Assembly: GCA_910587425.1 (NCBI GenBank)
Contig: CAJUKU010000007.1
Coordinates: 75,730-139,729 of the forward strand
DNA length: 64,000 nucleotides
DNA from: an uncultured Muribaculaceae bacterium
GTDB lineage: Bacteria > Bacteroidota > Bacteroidia > Bacteroidales > Muribaculaceae
Reading direction: 5' to 3'
Positions 33,967-43,538 of this stretch are shown here, one piece after another. Each line of letters begins with the position of its first letter. The first letter of the stretch is position 1. The notes under the pieces are model-generated. The model ran no database searches. It had not been told where the DNA came from and worked only from the letters and a program-made list of their open reading frames with translations. The translations under genes and the position numbers were made by a program.

Positions 33967-34322
33967 TTTGTAAACAAAGTGTAAGGAGTGTACAGGAACA
34001 CGGCACTGGCTGATGTTGTAGGGAGAGGTATAATTTTACCCCCCCCCTAATTCTTTTATAATCAATCGTTTAAGTGGTGTTTTACGTCGCATCCCCTCAG
34101 GGATCGCGGCGCGCTTCTGCATATACCTGTCTAACCTTTAGCCCGTGGATCTGCCTATGAAACATAACTGACCGGATCATCGCCTCCGGAAGTGCATACA
34201 GGGAAAATAATCAAGCAAATATAGTTACTCCGGAAAGACAGGGCGAACTACACATAGAAGCGATAGCTAATGCAAGCAGCATGCACCATGCCGCTTGCTA
34301 TCAGAAATCTAAACACTTCATA
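33967..34322 (+). promoter_or_regulatory. Long 5' leader of the giant exported protein
   Basis: A leader this long is unusual in the window, where most start codons lie 0-60 bases from the promoter box. It contains a run of nine C at 34039-34047, a small ATCCC-CTCA-GGGAT hairpin near 34091, and a strong hairpin at 34262-34303 ending 20 bases before the ATG: GATA...TATC outside, GCAAGC/GCTTGC and GCAT/ATGC inside. It could hold a cis-acting regulator. I recognise no known riboswitch. Confidence 0.5.
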
Positions 34323-37300
34323 ATGAAAAAACTACTTCTACTCATAACAGCACTCCTTGCGCTGATACCACCCCTTCATGCGCAGGTGGAGATGCCATTT
34401 TTTTTAGCTACGGATAAGGGAACAACCAACACACAGGCACCACAACTTAAATTTACCAGTGCTACCGTTACTACGCGAACCAATCTTACATCTACGAATC
34501 CTAAATTGGATTCTTCTACCAACAGAGTAGATATAAAAACCCTCTACCGTACTACATCAGATTATAAGGATGGTATATTATTGGATAGTGACGGTACGAC
34601 TATGCGAATTCAGGGTTCCGGTCGATATCTGGGATTTGTGAGCGGATCCAGGTTGAAATTCTCTATGGATTATGGCGTTATAGAGTACATTGATATTACT
34701 TTTAGTGCTGCTACCGGTCATACGAATTTGAACGGATCTGAGAATTCAACAGAATCAACAATAAGCTCTTCTACTTATCAATACCGGTATACACCTATAG
34801 ATAATACAAAACCTTTAATATTGTCTGCAAAGGGAACTGGAACAATCGCTGAAATCAAAGTCACATGTAAATCCGGACCGTCCGAGCCTCCGACAAAGCC
34901 AGAGTTGTTGGTTGAAGATGGGTACTATTATAATTATGATAAGGCGAGTAACCGGTTGGGACTAACATGTCTGCCGGGAACAAGCTGTGTAAAGGTGCCG
35001 CTTCCTGAGAATGCCACGGATATATACTATACTTTCAATGCCGACATTGATGTCCCTGCTTCTCTCACTGAAACAAGTGAATTATCCTGGGAAACCGATA
35101 CGAAATGGGTGAAATACAAAGATGAAAACAGTACTTCAGGCTATATAAGCTTTGGTGCATATCAGCCTCAGGATATCCAGGACTTCGCAAACAAGAAATT
35201 CAAACTTCGTGTGATCGCTTATGGTGGCGGGCAGTTCAGTGAGGAATTGTCGACCGACTGTTACTTTACCCACCTTCCCGCTCCGGAAGTAGATGTGGAA
35301 AGAACAGAGGCTGTAGCGGGAAAAGGACAGAAGTATGATGCTGCGACCAATACGTTGACATATACAGGCGGAAATCCGGAGATATATCTAAAGAAGGTTG
35401 TGAACACTATTTCTCCGCTTATTTATTCCCGTTATGCCGTAAATACAGATCCTATTGAGGACGGTACTAATATCAATACCTCAGATGGATCTTACCAAAT
35501 AACGGTAAAGAACTGGGATGGCAATACAAATGATTATCCGGAGGCGGGCAGACGTGATAAAGTAAAGTTTGTAGCCCGTAGTTGGTTTAATAATATTCCT
35601 ACGGAACAGGGAGTATTTGATGAATACTTCGTCAACCACAATTCGCAGCCTTTCACTATCACACTGCTCCGTGTGGCTCCGACCGCTCCCGGTGCTCCGA
35701 AAGTGGAGGGTTACACCGTTGACGGTGGCACTTCACATAGCTGGGATGATCCGAAGACACTGCGCATCACCGACAAGGTGGAGCTGAACCTCACGCCGGA
35801 GTCGGGCGCTACGGTCTACTCAGCCGTGTTCGACCACGAACCTACAAGCGATGAGCTTGCCGACAATACAGCATTCACAGCTGCGTCGGCCGCTTTGTCG
35901 GTAACTAAAGCCAACGATATCAAAGTTGCCGACGGTAAGACCGAATGTTGGGTGGCTATCAAAAATCAAAACGAGAGCGGCTACAGCCAGCCGACTGTCA
36001 TCCACATAGCGCTGCAGGGACCTGCGGAGCCTGCGCTTGAGATGCTCTATGGCTATATGCAGGGCACATCGGCAAGGGAGTATACCATCCTGCCGTCTAC
36101 ACTTGCCTACCGTGTCAATGTAGAGGACGGTGTGGAGGCTGTGGAGTATCAGTTCATCCAGAAAGATAAGAACCCCACTGTTCCCGATCCCGCAAAGTGG
36201 GAGACATGGAGCATGAGTAAAGGCGAAATATTCGATCCTTCGGTAGTTACCGACGACGGACGTCTTTTCATCCGTGCCGTATCGTCTCTTCAGGAGAATG
36301 CCGCCGCCAAAGTCCGCAGTGATTATGTCTCCTACGACTTCACGATGCTGCGCCCTGTCCATACGACTCTTGATCAGAAGGGATCGTGGGATACCGGTAT
36401 GCTCGGCGAGGGTCAGCTGGTGGTGATCGACGAGCCTCTGCGCGTGATGGGCTTCTACGGCACCAACGCAGTGAACAATCCCAACTACATGTATCTTATG
36501 AACCAGGAGGGCAAGGTGCTCAAGGTGTCGGGTATAGTTACTTCAAAAGGTGACTGGTCGACCGATATCAGGTCACTTGCTTACAAGGATCTCCTGTCGA
36601 CGGTCTACGTGATGCCTAAGGGAGGCGTAGTAGGTCGCATACATTTCAACGACGACAAGGATGCGCCTGAGCTACAGGCTTCGCAGGGCGTGACCTACGA
36701 GTCGGAGAACCTTATACCGTTCTTCGGCGTGCCGCAGCCCGACGACACCTGGACGCTGAGCGATGCCGGTAACAAGCTGCATGAGCTTGAGAACCGCAAG
36801 AAGATAAACAGAGCCGAGGACTTCGGACGCTACGTAGAGCTACGCTCACTGAGATATCTTGGCGGCAATGAATTTGAGATGGCTGATGGCAGCCGCTTGC
36901 TGCGCTACCGCCGTCTGACTGTCGATGTGGATGAAACCACGGAATTGGTGCAGGACAAACTCTACCGCGTGAAAGGTTTCATCGGTCTTGCCGAGACCAC
37001 ACTCTCAATCTTCCCGATCGCTCCCGTAGAGCAGTGCCCCGGCACGCCTAACCTCTACGCGCCCAACCCGATCAAGCCGGGTGTAAACGATACTGATGCT
37101 GAAGGCAGAATCACCGTCCAGGCTGTCTCGGATGAGGTGGAGATCCGCGTAGTAGGTAACGCGAAGGGAGAATCCACGTTCTTCTACACCCGCTCCGACC
37201 GCGAGAGCGATGGCATGATATCGGTTGATATCTCCTCAAATAAATTCCGTCTCTACCTTTCTGAAGGTGCCGACATCAATGTGGATGTCTACGCCGAGCT

Positions 37301-40109
37301 GAATGGCATGAAGAGCCTCGAGCCCGCCCGTATCCGCGTGGTTAAGAAAGAGAGCGTCAAGGTCGAGTCGATCCATGACTTCAAGACCCGCGAGTTCGCC
37401 TCACCATCGACCAGTACTATATACCAGTTGGATAAGGAGAAGGGTCAGGTGATCATCGAGGAGATCACCGACAGGTATCTCTACGTGCGCGACTATACGG
37501 ATGAGCCGGTCCAGCAGCTCGCCGACGATGAGCACATGAACCGACTGCTGATTCTCAACATTAACGGATGGGAAGCTACCGTAGCCGATGCCAACGATGA
37601 GAACGCCGAGCCGCGTAAGCTCCAGAAGGGTGACGTGATCACTAACTTTGCCATCGTGCCCACCCACGACCGCGGCAACCTGATGAGCAATGCTACAGGC
37701 TTCGCCCGCACATTCCGTCTCGTGGGGCATGACAAGGACGCAATAGGCAGTGTGATGCCGATAGAACTTGACCAGATCACGGACTTCGAGTTCACCCCCG
37801 AACACCGCATGCGCTTCGTCGAGCTTAAGGGCGCGAAAGTGCACCGTGTGGAGAACAATGGTGATAACAAGGATCTCTATCCTTACAACTATACGATCAC
37901 GAATATCGAGGGTCAGCCCACTATGCGCATGGATGTGTTCGTGCGCTCCGGATTCGCCGAAGCATATTCTGACGCTGATGATGTGCGCTTCAACCTGACC
38001 GGTATCGTGATGCTCGACAATGATGACAACGACATCAACGACGCAAGCAAATTTGCCTTCGCTCTGCAAAGTTTCACCGGCTCCGGCAAGCTCGCAACGC
38101 CGCAGGTGTTCATGAGTGGTAGCGCCGACAATGGTAAGGAGGATATCAGTTATAACAAGCCCGGCACCATCGTCATGACTGCTCCGACCAAGACTGCCGA
38201 CGGCGGTGTGCTCGCCGAGGGTACAGAGGTGAAACTCATCTATGCCCTTGGCGGCATCGACCCGCTGAAGGATATCCAGGCGCGCCACCAGTATCAGGGC
38301 GAGGATTGGGACGAGAGCGACATGGCGCTTGGCGACGGCGATGTAGAGATCCGCGTCTTCGCAGCCGCTCCCGGCATGACTCCGAGTGATGTTGTGGTGC
38401 GTCGCTTCAAGAAGACCAGCCACGACGTGCAGTTCATTCTCAATTTCCTGGAGACAGCGAAAGCGGGTGAGTACTACCGCTTCACCGGCGACACTCGTGT
38501 TGTAGCCGTAGGTGGTGAATATCTCTTCGTAGCCGGTCGCGTGGGTCACTATCTGCCGATCCGCCGCACCCGCGGTTGGGATGATCTCGGTATCACTCCC
38601 GGCAAGATGCTCACCAACTTCACTGTCGGATATACCGTTGACGAACATGGCAATCGCATGGCTACAGCCGACGGTTTCGAGAGCACATTCAATCCCACCG
38701 ACGCTGCCGCCGATGAGAAACTGATCCCTGTGCCCGATGAGGCTACCGCACTCAGCTACGAGAATCACCCCCGCCGCCTCGTGCGCCTCAAAGGTGTAAA
38801 GGTTAAAGCTCCTGCAGTAGAGGCTGCCGCCGAGAACGGAATCACCGAATGGGATGTGATAGAGCAAGGCGACAACGAGACCCACGTGATGCCCGTTGGC
38901 AAACTTGGCAATGTTAAGATCCAGGATGCCAAAGACAACATCGAGACAGACTTTGTCGATGGCGAAAGCTACGACATAGTTGGCTTCGTGATGCTCAACT
39001 CCGCGCGCGACGCCCAGATGGAGATCTGGCCTGTGGAGGCACGCCACCTCAGCCGCGTAGCCGAGGTGGAGGTGAAGTTCGGCGATGGCACCAGCCGTCA
39101 GGTGAACTCCGCAGGCGAGATCGAGGCTGCTTTCGACGGCATGACTACCGTTGAATTCAGCTGCGCCACAGGTGGTGCACGCATCCTCTATGCGTATGGT
39201 TACGACAATAACGACCTCGTATGGTACGAGTATCAGGGTCGTCCGTTGATCGTGACCACCAACGAGTATATCCATGCCAAGGCTGAGGCTGACAATGCAG
39301 TGGAGAGCGACCACACCCACATCGTGCTCAAACGCAAGGATATGGCATCCGATGTGACATTCAGCGTCGACGACTCCACACCCGGCAAGGCTGTGGTAAC
39401 CCTCAAGGCTGCTGCCGGAGCCAAGATCTTCTGGTGGACAACCGAGAGCGATGAGGAATCACTCTACAATGCCAACGACAAGATCGAGCTGACCGAGACC
39501 GACATCGTGTATGCCTACGCTACAGAGAGCGGCAAGGTTGACGGCAAGGTATGCCACAAGCTTGTCAAGGTGACACCCGAGACCGTTGAGCCGGTAGATC
39601 CCTCCGATCCTTCCGACCCGACAGAACCTACCGATCCGGAACAGCCTGCCGACCGTGTGAGCGGACGCGTGGTGTTCAGTCTCGACAATTCCGAGGTTGG
39701 CAAGGTGAAGGTGAAGATCGCACCTGAGACCATGCCCGAGGGTGACTGGGATATCTATTATACCACGGATCCCAACGTGGTGCTCACCGCAAAGACCGGA
39801 ACACGCTATGACGGAGCGTTTGAGGTGACAGAGAGCAGCCTTGTGATGGCGATACTCGTTGAGCACAGCCGTCCGGAAGCTGAGGCTACCGTCTGCGAGG
39901 TTTACGTATGGGTAACCCCCTCGGCTATCGGCTCAGTAGGCGCTGACAGCATTGACAGCGTGCGTGCCGACGGTGACCGCATCATAGCTCCGGAAGGCAG
40001 CGAGGTGTATGACCTGAACGGTTGCCGCGTGCGTCCCGAAGGTCTGCGCAGCGGCATCTACATAGTCGTAGTGCCCGGTCAGGAGGCAATCAAGGTGAAA
40101 GTCGACTGA
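34323..40109 (+). CDS. Giant modular exported/surface protein (1,928 aa)
   Basis: ATG at 34323 (MKKLLLLITALLALIPPLHAQ), a clear signal peptide. Repeating modules: beta-sandwich segments resembling the chitobiase/hexosaminidase C-terminal type (SGATVYSAVFDHEP, GARILYAYGYDNND, GAKIFWWTTESDEE, DWDIYYTTDPNV), alternating with three ~215-residue domains at about residues 680-913, 1022-1253 and 1366-1578. The latter share the plan 'short strand - RYLYVRDY-like - ... - RFVELKGAKV-like - ... - GIVML'. A Pro/Asp/Ser/Thr-rich linker sits near 1755-1777. The last ~50 residues (VYDLNGCRVRPEGLRSGIYIV) resemble C-terminal sorting tails of Bacteroidetes secreted proteins. Residues 1-~440 are encoded by AT-richer DNA. 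Function unknown; adhesion or glycan binding is a guess. Confidence 0.85.
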   Translation: MKKLLLLITALLALIPPLHAQVEMPFFLATDKGTTNTQAPQLKFTSATVTTRTNLTSTNPKLDSSTNRVDIKTLYRTTSDYKDGILLDSDGTTMRIQGSGRYLGFVSGSRLKFSMDYGVIEYIDITFSAATGHTNLNGSENSTESTISSSTYQYRYTPIDNTKPLILSAKGTGTIAEIKVTCKSGPSEPPTKPELLVEDGYYYNYDKASNRLGLTCLPGTSCVKVPLPENATDIYYTFNADIDVPASLTETSELSWETDTKWVKYKDENSTSGYISFGAYQPQDIQDFANKKFKLRVIAYGGGQFSEELSTDCYFTHLPAPEVDVERTEAVAGKGQKYDAATNTLTYTGGNPEIYLKKVVNTISPLIYSRYAVNTDPIEDGTNINTSDGSYQITVKNWDGNTNDYPEAGRRDKVKFVARSWFNNIPTEQGVFDEYFVNHNSQPFTITLLRVAPTAPGAPKVEGYTVDGGTSHSWDDPKTLRITDKVELNLTPESGATVYSAVFDHEPTSDELADNTAFTAASAALSVTKANDIKVADGKTECWVAIKNQNESGYSQPTVIHIALQGPAEPALEMLYGYMQGTSAREYTILPSTLAYRVNVEDGVEAVEYQFIQKDKNPTVPDPAKWETWSMSKGEIFDPSVVTDDGRLFIRAVSSLQENAAAKVRSDYVSYDFTMLRPVHTTLDQKGSWDTGMLGEGQLVVIDEPLRVMGFYGTNAVNNPNYMYLMNQEGKVLKVSGIVTSKGDWSTDIRSLAYKDLLSTVYVMPKGGVVGRIHFNDDKDAPELQASQGVTYESENLIPFFGVPQPDDTWTLSDAGNKLHELENRKKINRAEDFGRYVELRSLRYLGGNEFEMADGSRLLRYRRLTVDVDETTELVQDKLYRVKGFIGLAETTLSIFPIAPVEQCPGTPNLYAPNPIKPGVNDTDAEGRITVQAVSDEVEIRVVGNAKGESTFFYTRSDRESDGMISVDISSNKFRLYLSEGADINVDVYAELNGMKSLEPARIRVVKKESVKVESIHDFKTREFASPSTSTIYQLDKEKGQVIIEEITDRYLYVRDYTDEPVQQLADDEHMNRLLILNINGWEATVADANDENAEPRKLQKGDVITNFAIVPTHDRGNLMSNATGFARTFRLVGHDKDAIGSVMPIELDQITDFEFTPEHRMRFVELKGAKVHRVENNGDNKDLYPYNYTITNIEGQPTMRMDVFVRSGFAEAYSDADDVRFNLTGIVMLDNDDNDINDASKFAFALQSFTGSGKLATPQVFMSGSADNGKEDISYNKPGTIVMTAPTKTADGGVLAEGTEVKLIYALGGIDPLKDIQARHQYQGEDWDESDMALGDGDVEIRVFAAAPGMTPSDVVVRRFKKTSHDVQFILNFLETAKAGEYYRFTGDTRVVAVGGEYLFVAGRVGHYLPIRRTRGWDDLGITPGKMLTNFTVGYTVDEHGNRMATADGFESTFNPTDAAADEKLIPVPDEATALSYENHPRRLVRLKGVKVKAPAVEAAAENGITEWDVIEQGDNETHVMPVGKLGNVKIQDAKDNIETDFVDGESYDIVGFVMLNSARDAQMEIWPVEARHLSRVAEVEVKFGDGTSRQVNSAGEIEAAFDGMTTVEFSCATGGARILYAYGYDNNDLVWYEYQGRPLIVTTNEYIHAKAEADNAVESDHTHIVLKRKDMASDVTFSVDDSTPGKAVVTLKAAAGAKIFWWTTESDEESLYNANDKIELTETDIVYAYATESGKVDGKVCHKLVKVTPETVEPVDPSDPSDPTEPTDPEQPADRVSGRVVFSLDNSEVGKVKVKIAPETMPEGDWDIYYTTDPNVVLTAKTGTRYDGAFEVTESSLVMAILVEHSRPEAEATVCEVYVWVTPSAIGSVGADSIDSVRADGDRIIAPEGSEVYDLNGCRVRPEGLRSGIYIVVVPGQEAIKVKVD

Positions 40110-40137
40110 TAGACCTTTAGCTTTATAGCTTACGATA

Positions 40138-40172
40138 CAGGCGCCCGGTTCCGAAATGGAGCCGGGCGCCTG
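40138..40172 (+). terminator. Terminator-like hairpin after the giant exported protein
   Basis: CAGGCGCCCGG and CCGGGCGCCTG pair perfectly over 11 bp around a 13-base loop, 28 bases after the stop codon. Only a short broken T run follows. Confidence 0.75.
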
Positions 40173-40205
40173 CTTTCGGAGTGTGTTTTTCAGGTATAGT
40201 ATATG

Positions 40206-40263
40206 CCCGTGACACACTCCCGGCGTCAGAATTACACTTTGTGCGTCGGGGGCGTGTCACGGG
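40206..40263. repeat. Long hairpin in the convergent intergenic space
   Basis: CCCGTGACAC at 40206-40215 pairs perfectly with GTGTCACGGG at 40254-40263. Inside it CCCGGCG can pair with CGTCGGG using one G-T pair. It lies between convergent genes together with a further GAAGCG/CGCTTC hairpin at 40329-40350. The rest of the 303-base gap (40110-40412) shows nothing else. A role in termination or mRNA 3'-end protection is possible. Confidence 0.7.
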
Positions 40264-40412
40264 ATAATTCGTTTCAGCTCCGTCTCGCTTAAATGTGCGT
40301 ACTGCGCAATATATTTATGTTCTCTATCGAAGCGCCTTGTGGATCGCTTCTGCAGATACTACAACCGTGGGAGGGGATTGGTTGAAGCCCTTAATGTTTT
40401 TTAGCTCACGGA

Positions 40413-41705
40413 TCAGAAACTGTACTGGAGCATGGCGTTGATGCGGTTGGCATGACCATGCACGCGGTTCATGTCGGCGCGGTTGCCGTAGAGGTATTCG
40501 AGACCGATGCGGAGGTCGGACACAATGTCGTAGAATGCCGATGCGGATACATACTGTGTGTAGCGGTAAGCGTCGGCTCCGAGTGTCTGCTGACCGTAGA
40601 GGCGCGCCTGGCTGTAGCTTGCGGCGAGGAAAGCGGCGGGGGTGAGGTTGTAGCGCACACCTACCTCGAAATTCATCATCGTGGGGGCGCGGAGCGTGCC
40701 GTCGGCGTCGGGAATGAGGTCGAAGCCGTTACCGGCGAGATCGTTGATATAGCGTGCGTAGCCCTGTCCTACGGCTCCCTGATAGAATATGGTGCCGCGG
40801 CTGCCGAAGCCGAGTATTCCGCTGAGCTGTGCCGCCCATCCGGTGACGAACTTGTTGCGTGCCGATTTCAGGTCGCGGTAGGAGAGATTGCGGAGCAGGG
40901 CGCTGAAACGCACGTGGCTGCGTCCGCCAAGCCATGTGTACTGCACATACGCCGGTATATCAGGCACACGCTGCTTGATAGCTTCAGCGGTAGTGGAGAG
41001 CGTGTATGTGGCGTGGGGATTCTCGATAGAGATGGCTGCCGACCAGTGGCGGCTGAACTGCGGACGGTACTGCAGGAGTATGTTCTTGGCGCTCATCTCG
41101 CCCGACGGACCCTCGTCGTCGATTGTAGGTGTGCCGGCTGCTCCGTCGACAAACGTGCTTCGTGTCAAACCGGCGGTGACATATCCGAGGCTCATGTATG
41201 CCTGCTTTAGCTTCAGACCATAGCCGGTGTTGCCGTCGCCGGAGAAGTTTGTCTGCACATAGACCTGATAGTTGCCGAAGTGTTCTGTCGTGCCGACAAG
41301 TTGCATGAATATTGTGGTGTGGTTAGCCGATGCGCCGAACTGGCTGCGCAGGGCGGGATTGGCTGGCACAGGGATGTCGAATGTGGTGAAGTTCGGACCG
41401 TCGTCGATGGCGCCGTCGAAATCGTATGACAATGTACCCTTGACGTAGCCGCCGATGCCGAACGCCACCTTACCCTCGCGGTCGAGGAATAGGAAACGTG
41501 GTGCCGACGGATCGCTGAAGTGGGCATTGACAGGATTATAGAGCACGCCGACAAGATGACGTCCTGACTCGGCGTTGCCGGTAGCCACGATGGCTCGTTC
41601 GGGGATCAGGAATGTGTCGGTCTCGACTTCCGGCACGAGTGCCTGTGCGGTGGCAGCCGTGGCTATCGCAGCGGCAGAGAGGGCAATGCGTGTGAATGTT
41701 TTCAT
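40413..41705 (-). CDS. DcaP-like outer-membrane porin
   Basis: 430 residues from the ATG at 41705 (MKTFTRIALSAAAIATAATAQA, signal peptide). The mature protein is a barrel of alternating strands: FLDREGKVAFGIGGYVKGTLSYDFDG, then TTIFMQLVGTTEHFGNYQVYVQTNFSG, and a C-terminal strand ending in Phe (RINAMLQYSF), the usual outer-membrane insertion signal. The DREGKVAFGIGGYVKG block and overall size fit the DcaP-like porins. The codon use is strongly biased, suggesting high expression. The solute is unknown. Confidence 0.85.
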   Translation of the reverse strand: MKTFTRIALSAAAIATAATAQALVPEVETDTFLIPERAIVATGNAESGRHLVGVLYNPVNAHFSDPSAPRFLFLDREGKVAFGIGGYVKGTLSYDFDGAIDDGPNFTTFDIPVPANPALRSQFGASANHTTIFMQLVGTTEHFGNYQVYVQTNFSGDGNTGYGLKLKQAYMSLGYVTAGLTRSTFVDGAAGTPTIDDEGPSGEMSAKNILLQYRPQFSRHWSAAISIENPHATYTLSTTAEAIKQRVPDIPAYVQYTWLGGRSHVRFSALLRNLSYRDLKSARNKFVTGWAAQLSGILGFGSRGTIFYQGAVGQGYARYINDLAGNGFDLIPDADGTLRAPTMMNFEVGVRYNLTPAAFLAASYSQARLYGQQTLGADAYRYTQYVSASAFYDIVSDLRIGLEYLYGNRADMNRVHGHANRINAMLQYSF

Positions 41706-41862
41706 CGTGTAGTGCAATGGTGTGTTAGGTGTGTGTAAACAGTGTGTGGATAGGGTGTTGGTTTCCGTTGTTACCGGATGTTAACGTTGTTATAACAATG
41801 TGAAGCGGCGGAACGTTTTGCGAAATGGTGAAAAAATAGCTCCTGATCCCCCGGGCGGTGAC

Positions 41863-41902
41863 AAAAAACTCACCCGGCGCGATGAATCTCATCTGCCGGG
41901 TG
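41863..41902 (-). terminator. Intrinsic terminator after the helical lipoprotein gene
   Basis: On the minus strand CACCCGGC and GCCGGGTG form an 8-bp stem followed by AG and six T. It ends the lipoprotein transcript 28 bases after its stop, so the porin gene downstream probably has its own promoter. Confidence 0.85.
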
Positions 41903-41929
41903 GAGCATTGTGTGTGTTGGAGTAATCTG

Positions 41930-42484
41930 TTATTTCTTGCCGAGATCCTTGATCTTGTCGGCTGCCTGCTGAGCGGCATCGCTGGCTTTCTCAGCTACGT
42001 CGGAAGCCACTTTCTTAGTGCCTTCGACAACTTCGCCGGCTTTTTCGGCTACAGCGTCCTTACCTTCCTGGATCTTGTCGGCTGCGGCATCCTTAATAGC
42101 CTCGGCTTTGGAGGAGATGCTGTCGGTAACTGCATTCTTGGCGCTGTCGACAGCCTCGGTGGGATCAACTTTCGCTGTGTCGGCAACCTTGTCGAGTGCG
42201 GTCTCTACAGTAGCGAGTGTTCCTGCGAGTGCAGGAGCTTTCTCCTTGACTACCGGCTCAATCTTCGCGAGATATTCCTTAGCCTGCTCTACCTTGCCTT
42301 CGTTTACGAGGGTCTTGACATAGTCTTTCGCCTCCTGTACGTATGCCTTCAGGCTGTCAGGATTAGTGCAGTTCTCGATCTTTGATGTAATGGCTGAGCC
42401 TTGTTCTGCGGTTTTCTCCGAGCTTGTGCAGGAAATCATTGCGACAGCTGCTATAACAGCTACAGAGAGGATTAATTTTTTCAT
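41930..42484 (-). CDS. Helical repeat lipoprotein, hypothetical (184 aa)
   Basis: Lipoprotein signal (MKKLILSVAVIAAVAMISC), lipidated Cys at residue 19. The rest is almost wholly amphipathic helix rich in Ala, Lys, Glu and Asp, with loose 11-residue periodicity in the second half (DKIQEGKDAVAEKAGEVVEG, KKVASDVAEKASDAAQQAAD), recalling LEA- or apolipoprotein-like helices. Such proteins may be envelope-stress or membrane-surface factors; no function can be assigned. Own terminator downstream. Confidence 0.75.
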   Translation of the reverse strand: MKKLILSVAVIAAVAMISCTSSEKTAEQGSAITSKIENCTNPDSLKAYVQEAKDYVKTLVNEGKVEQAKEYLAKIEPVVKEKAPALAGTLATVETALDKVADTAKVDPTEAVDSAKNAVTDSISSKAEAIKDAAADKIQEGKDAVAEKAGEVVEGTKKVASDVAEKASDAAQQAADKIKDLGKK

Positions 42485-42651
42485 ACTCTGAGGGGTTGAT
42501 GTTAGGTTAGTATACGTTTCTTTAACCTCGAGGAATTATAAATTGTTCGCAGGAAGTGACATTTTTTTCGCATGAACCGCTCCGTCGGCATCATATTCAG
42601 CATGAATTCTGAAAAAACAGCCAAATTAATTCTGTTGTCAAACTTAATGAT

Positions 42652-42659
42652 TAACTTTG
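42652..42659 (+). promoter_or_regulatory. -7 promoter box for panC-panD
   Basis: TAACTTTG, exact -7 octamer, 30 bases before the chosen panC ATG at 42690. It also rules out the upstream in-frame ATG at 42657, which would lie inside the box. Confidence 0.6.
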
Positions 42660-42689
42660 CACTCTGAATTCAAACCGAACAGTGAAAGA

Positions 42690-43538
42690 ATGGAAGTAAT
42701 ACGCACAGTCGACGGTCTGCGTGACCGTGTGCGAGCCGCCCGCAACGCCGGGCGCTCTATCGGACTCGTACCCACAATGGGCGCTCTCCATGCCGGACAC
42801 ATCTCGCTCATACAGCGTGCACGTCGCGAGAACGACGTGGTCGTTGTAAGCGTCTTTGTCAACCCTACCCAATTTAATAATCCCGACGATCTCCGCACAT
42901 ATCCCCGCACCGAGGATGCTGACTGCGCCAAGCTGCGCGAAGCCGGCGTGGATGTGGCTTTCATCCCCACGGTTGAGGAGGTTTATCCGGAGCCTGACAC
43001 GCGCCAGTTTGATCTCGGTGCCGTGGCTGAGGTGATGGAGGGAGCCATGCGTCCCGGACACTTCAACGGTGTGGCGCAGGTAGTGAGCAAACTTTTTGCC
43101 ATGACAGAGCCTGACCGCGCTTACTTCGGTGAGAAGGATTTCCAGCAGATAGCGGTGATACGTCGCATGGTGGAGCTTGAAGGCTTCGATATAAATATCG
43201 TGGCTTGCCCGATATGCCGTGAGGATGACGGACTCGCACTGTCGAGCCGCAATGTGCGCCTTACCGACGAGCAGCGCGCCATAGCTCCGGCAATCCACCG
43301 CACGCTTGCCTCGAGTGTCGACTGGGCAGTCGGTCACTCGCTCGAAGAGACCAAACGTTACGTGATAGACACCGTAAACTCTTTCCCCCACATGGAGGTG
43401 GAATATTTCGAGATCGCCGATCCGCTGACCATGCAGCCGCTCACGGAGTGGAGCAAAGGCACGGAGGCTGTGGGCTGTATCACTGTGTACTGCGGTGATG
43501 TACGTCTGATTGACAACATAAAATATCCGGCACGATGA
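42690..43538 (+). CDS. panC: Pantothenate synthetase
   Basis: 282 residues from the ATG at 42690 ([18 protein letters not shown]). ATP-binding motif MGALHAGH at 30-37 and [11 protein letters not shown] follow; [16 protein letters not shown] and [13 protein letters not shown] form the pantoate and ATP pocket; [13 protein letters not shown] is the KMSKS-like segment. It condenses pantoate with beta-alanine. The panD gene starts within its stop codon region (4-base overlap), so beta-alanine supply and use are coupled. Confidence 0.97.
   Translation: MEVIRTVDGLRDRVRAARNAGRSIGLVPTMGALHAGHISLIQRARRENDVVVVSVFVNPTQFNNPDDLRTYPRTEDADCAKLREAGVDVAFIPTVEEVYPEPDTRQFDLGAVAEVMEGAMRPGHFNGVAQVVSKLFAMTEPDRAYFGEKDFQQIAVIRRMVELEGFDINIVACPICREDDGLALSSRNVRLTDEQRAIAPAIHRTLASSVDWAVGHSLEETKRYVIDTVNSFPHMEVEYFEIADPLTMQPLTEWSKGTEAVGCITVYCGDVRLIDNIKYPAR

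Larger units (their letters stand above)
31841..34322. other. Repeat-rich island without a convincing protein gene
   Basis: A 2.5-kb interval between the NhaC gene and the giant exported-protein gene. From left to right it holds: the NhaC promoter; hairpin H (31897-31951); several smaller hairpins (about 31995-32075); palindrome P1 with a 5-unit tandem repeat; an inverted copy of hairpin H (32761-32813); a promoter, structured RNA and terminator (32905-33235); palindrome P2 with an 11-unit tandem repeat; and a consensus promoter (33929-33960) that opens a ~355-nt leader. Open frames crossing P1 and P2 exist on both strands but follow the palindrome and are not accepted as genes. Confidence 0.8.

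Noticed and set aside
37401..39320. 639-codon minus-strand open frame inside the giant protein gene
   Set aside because: It is antisense to a gene with signal peptide, domains and strong codon bias; biased codon use often leaves the opposite strand open. The same applies to the long antisense frames at 29127-30272, 27491-28087 and 42651-43541.
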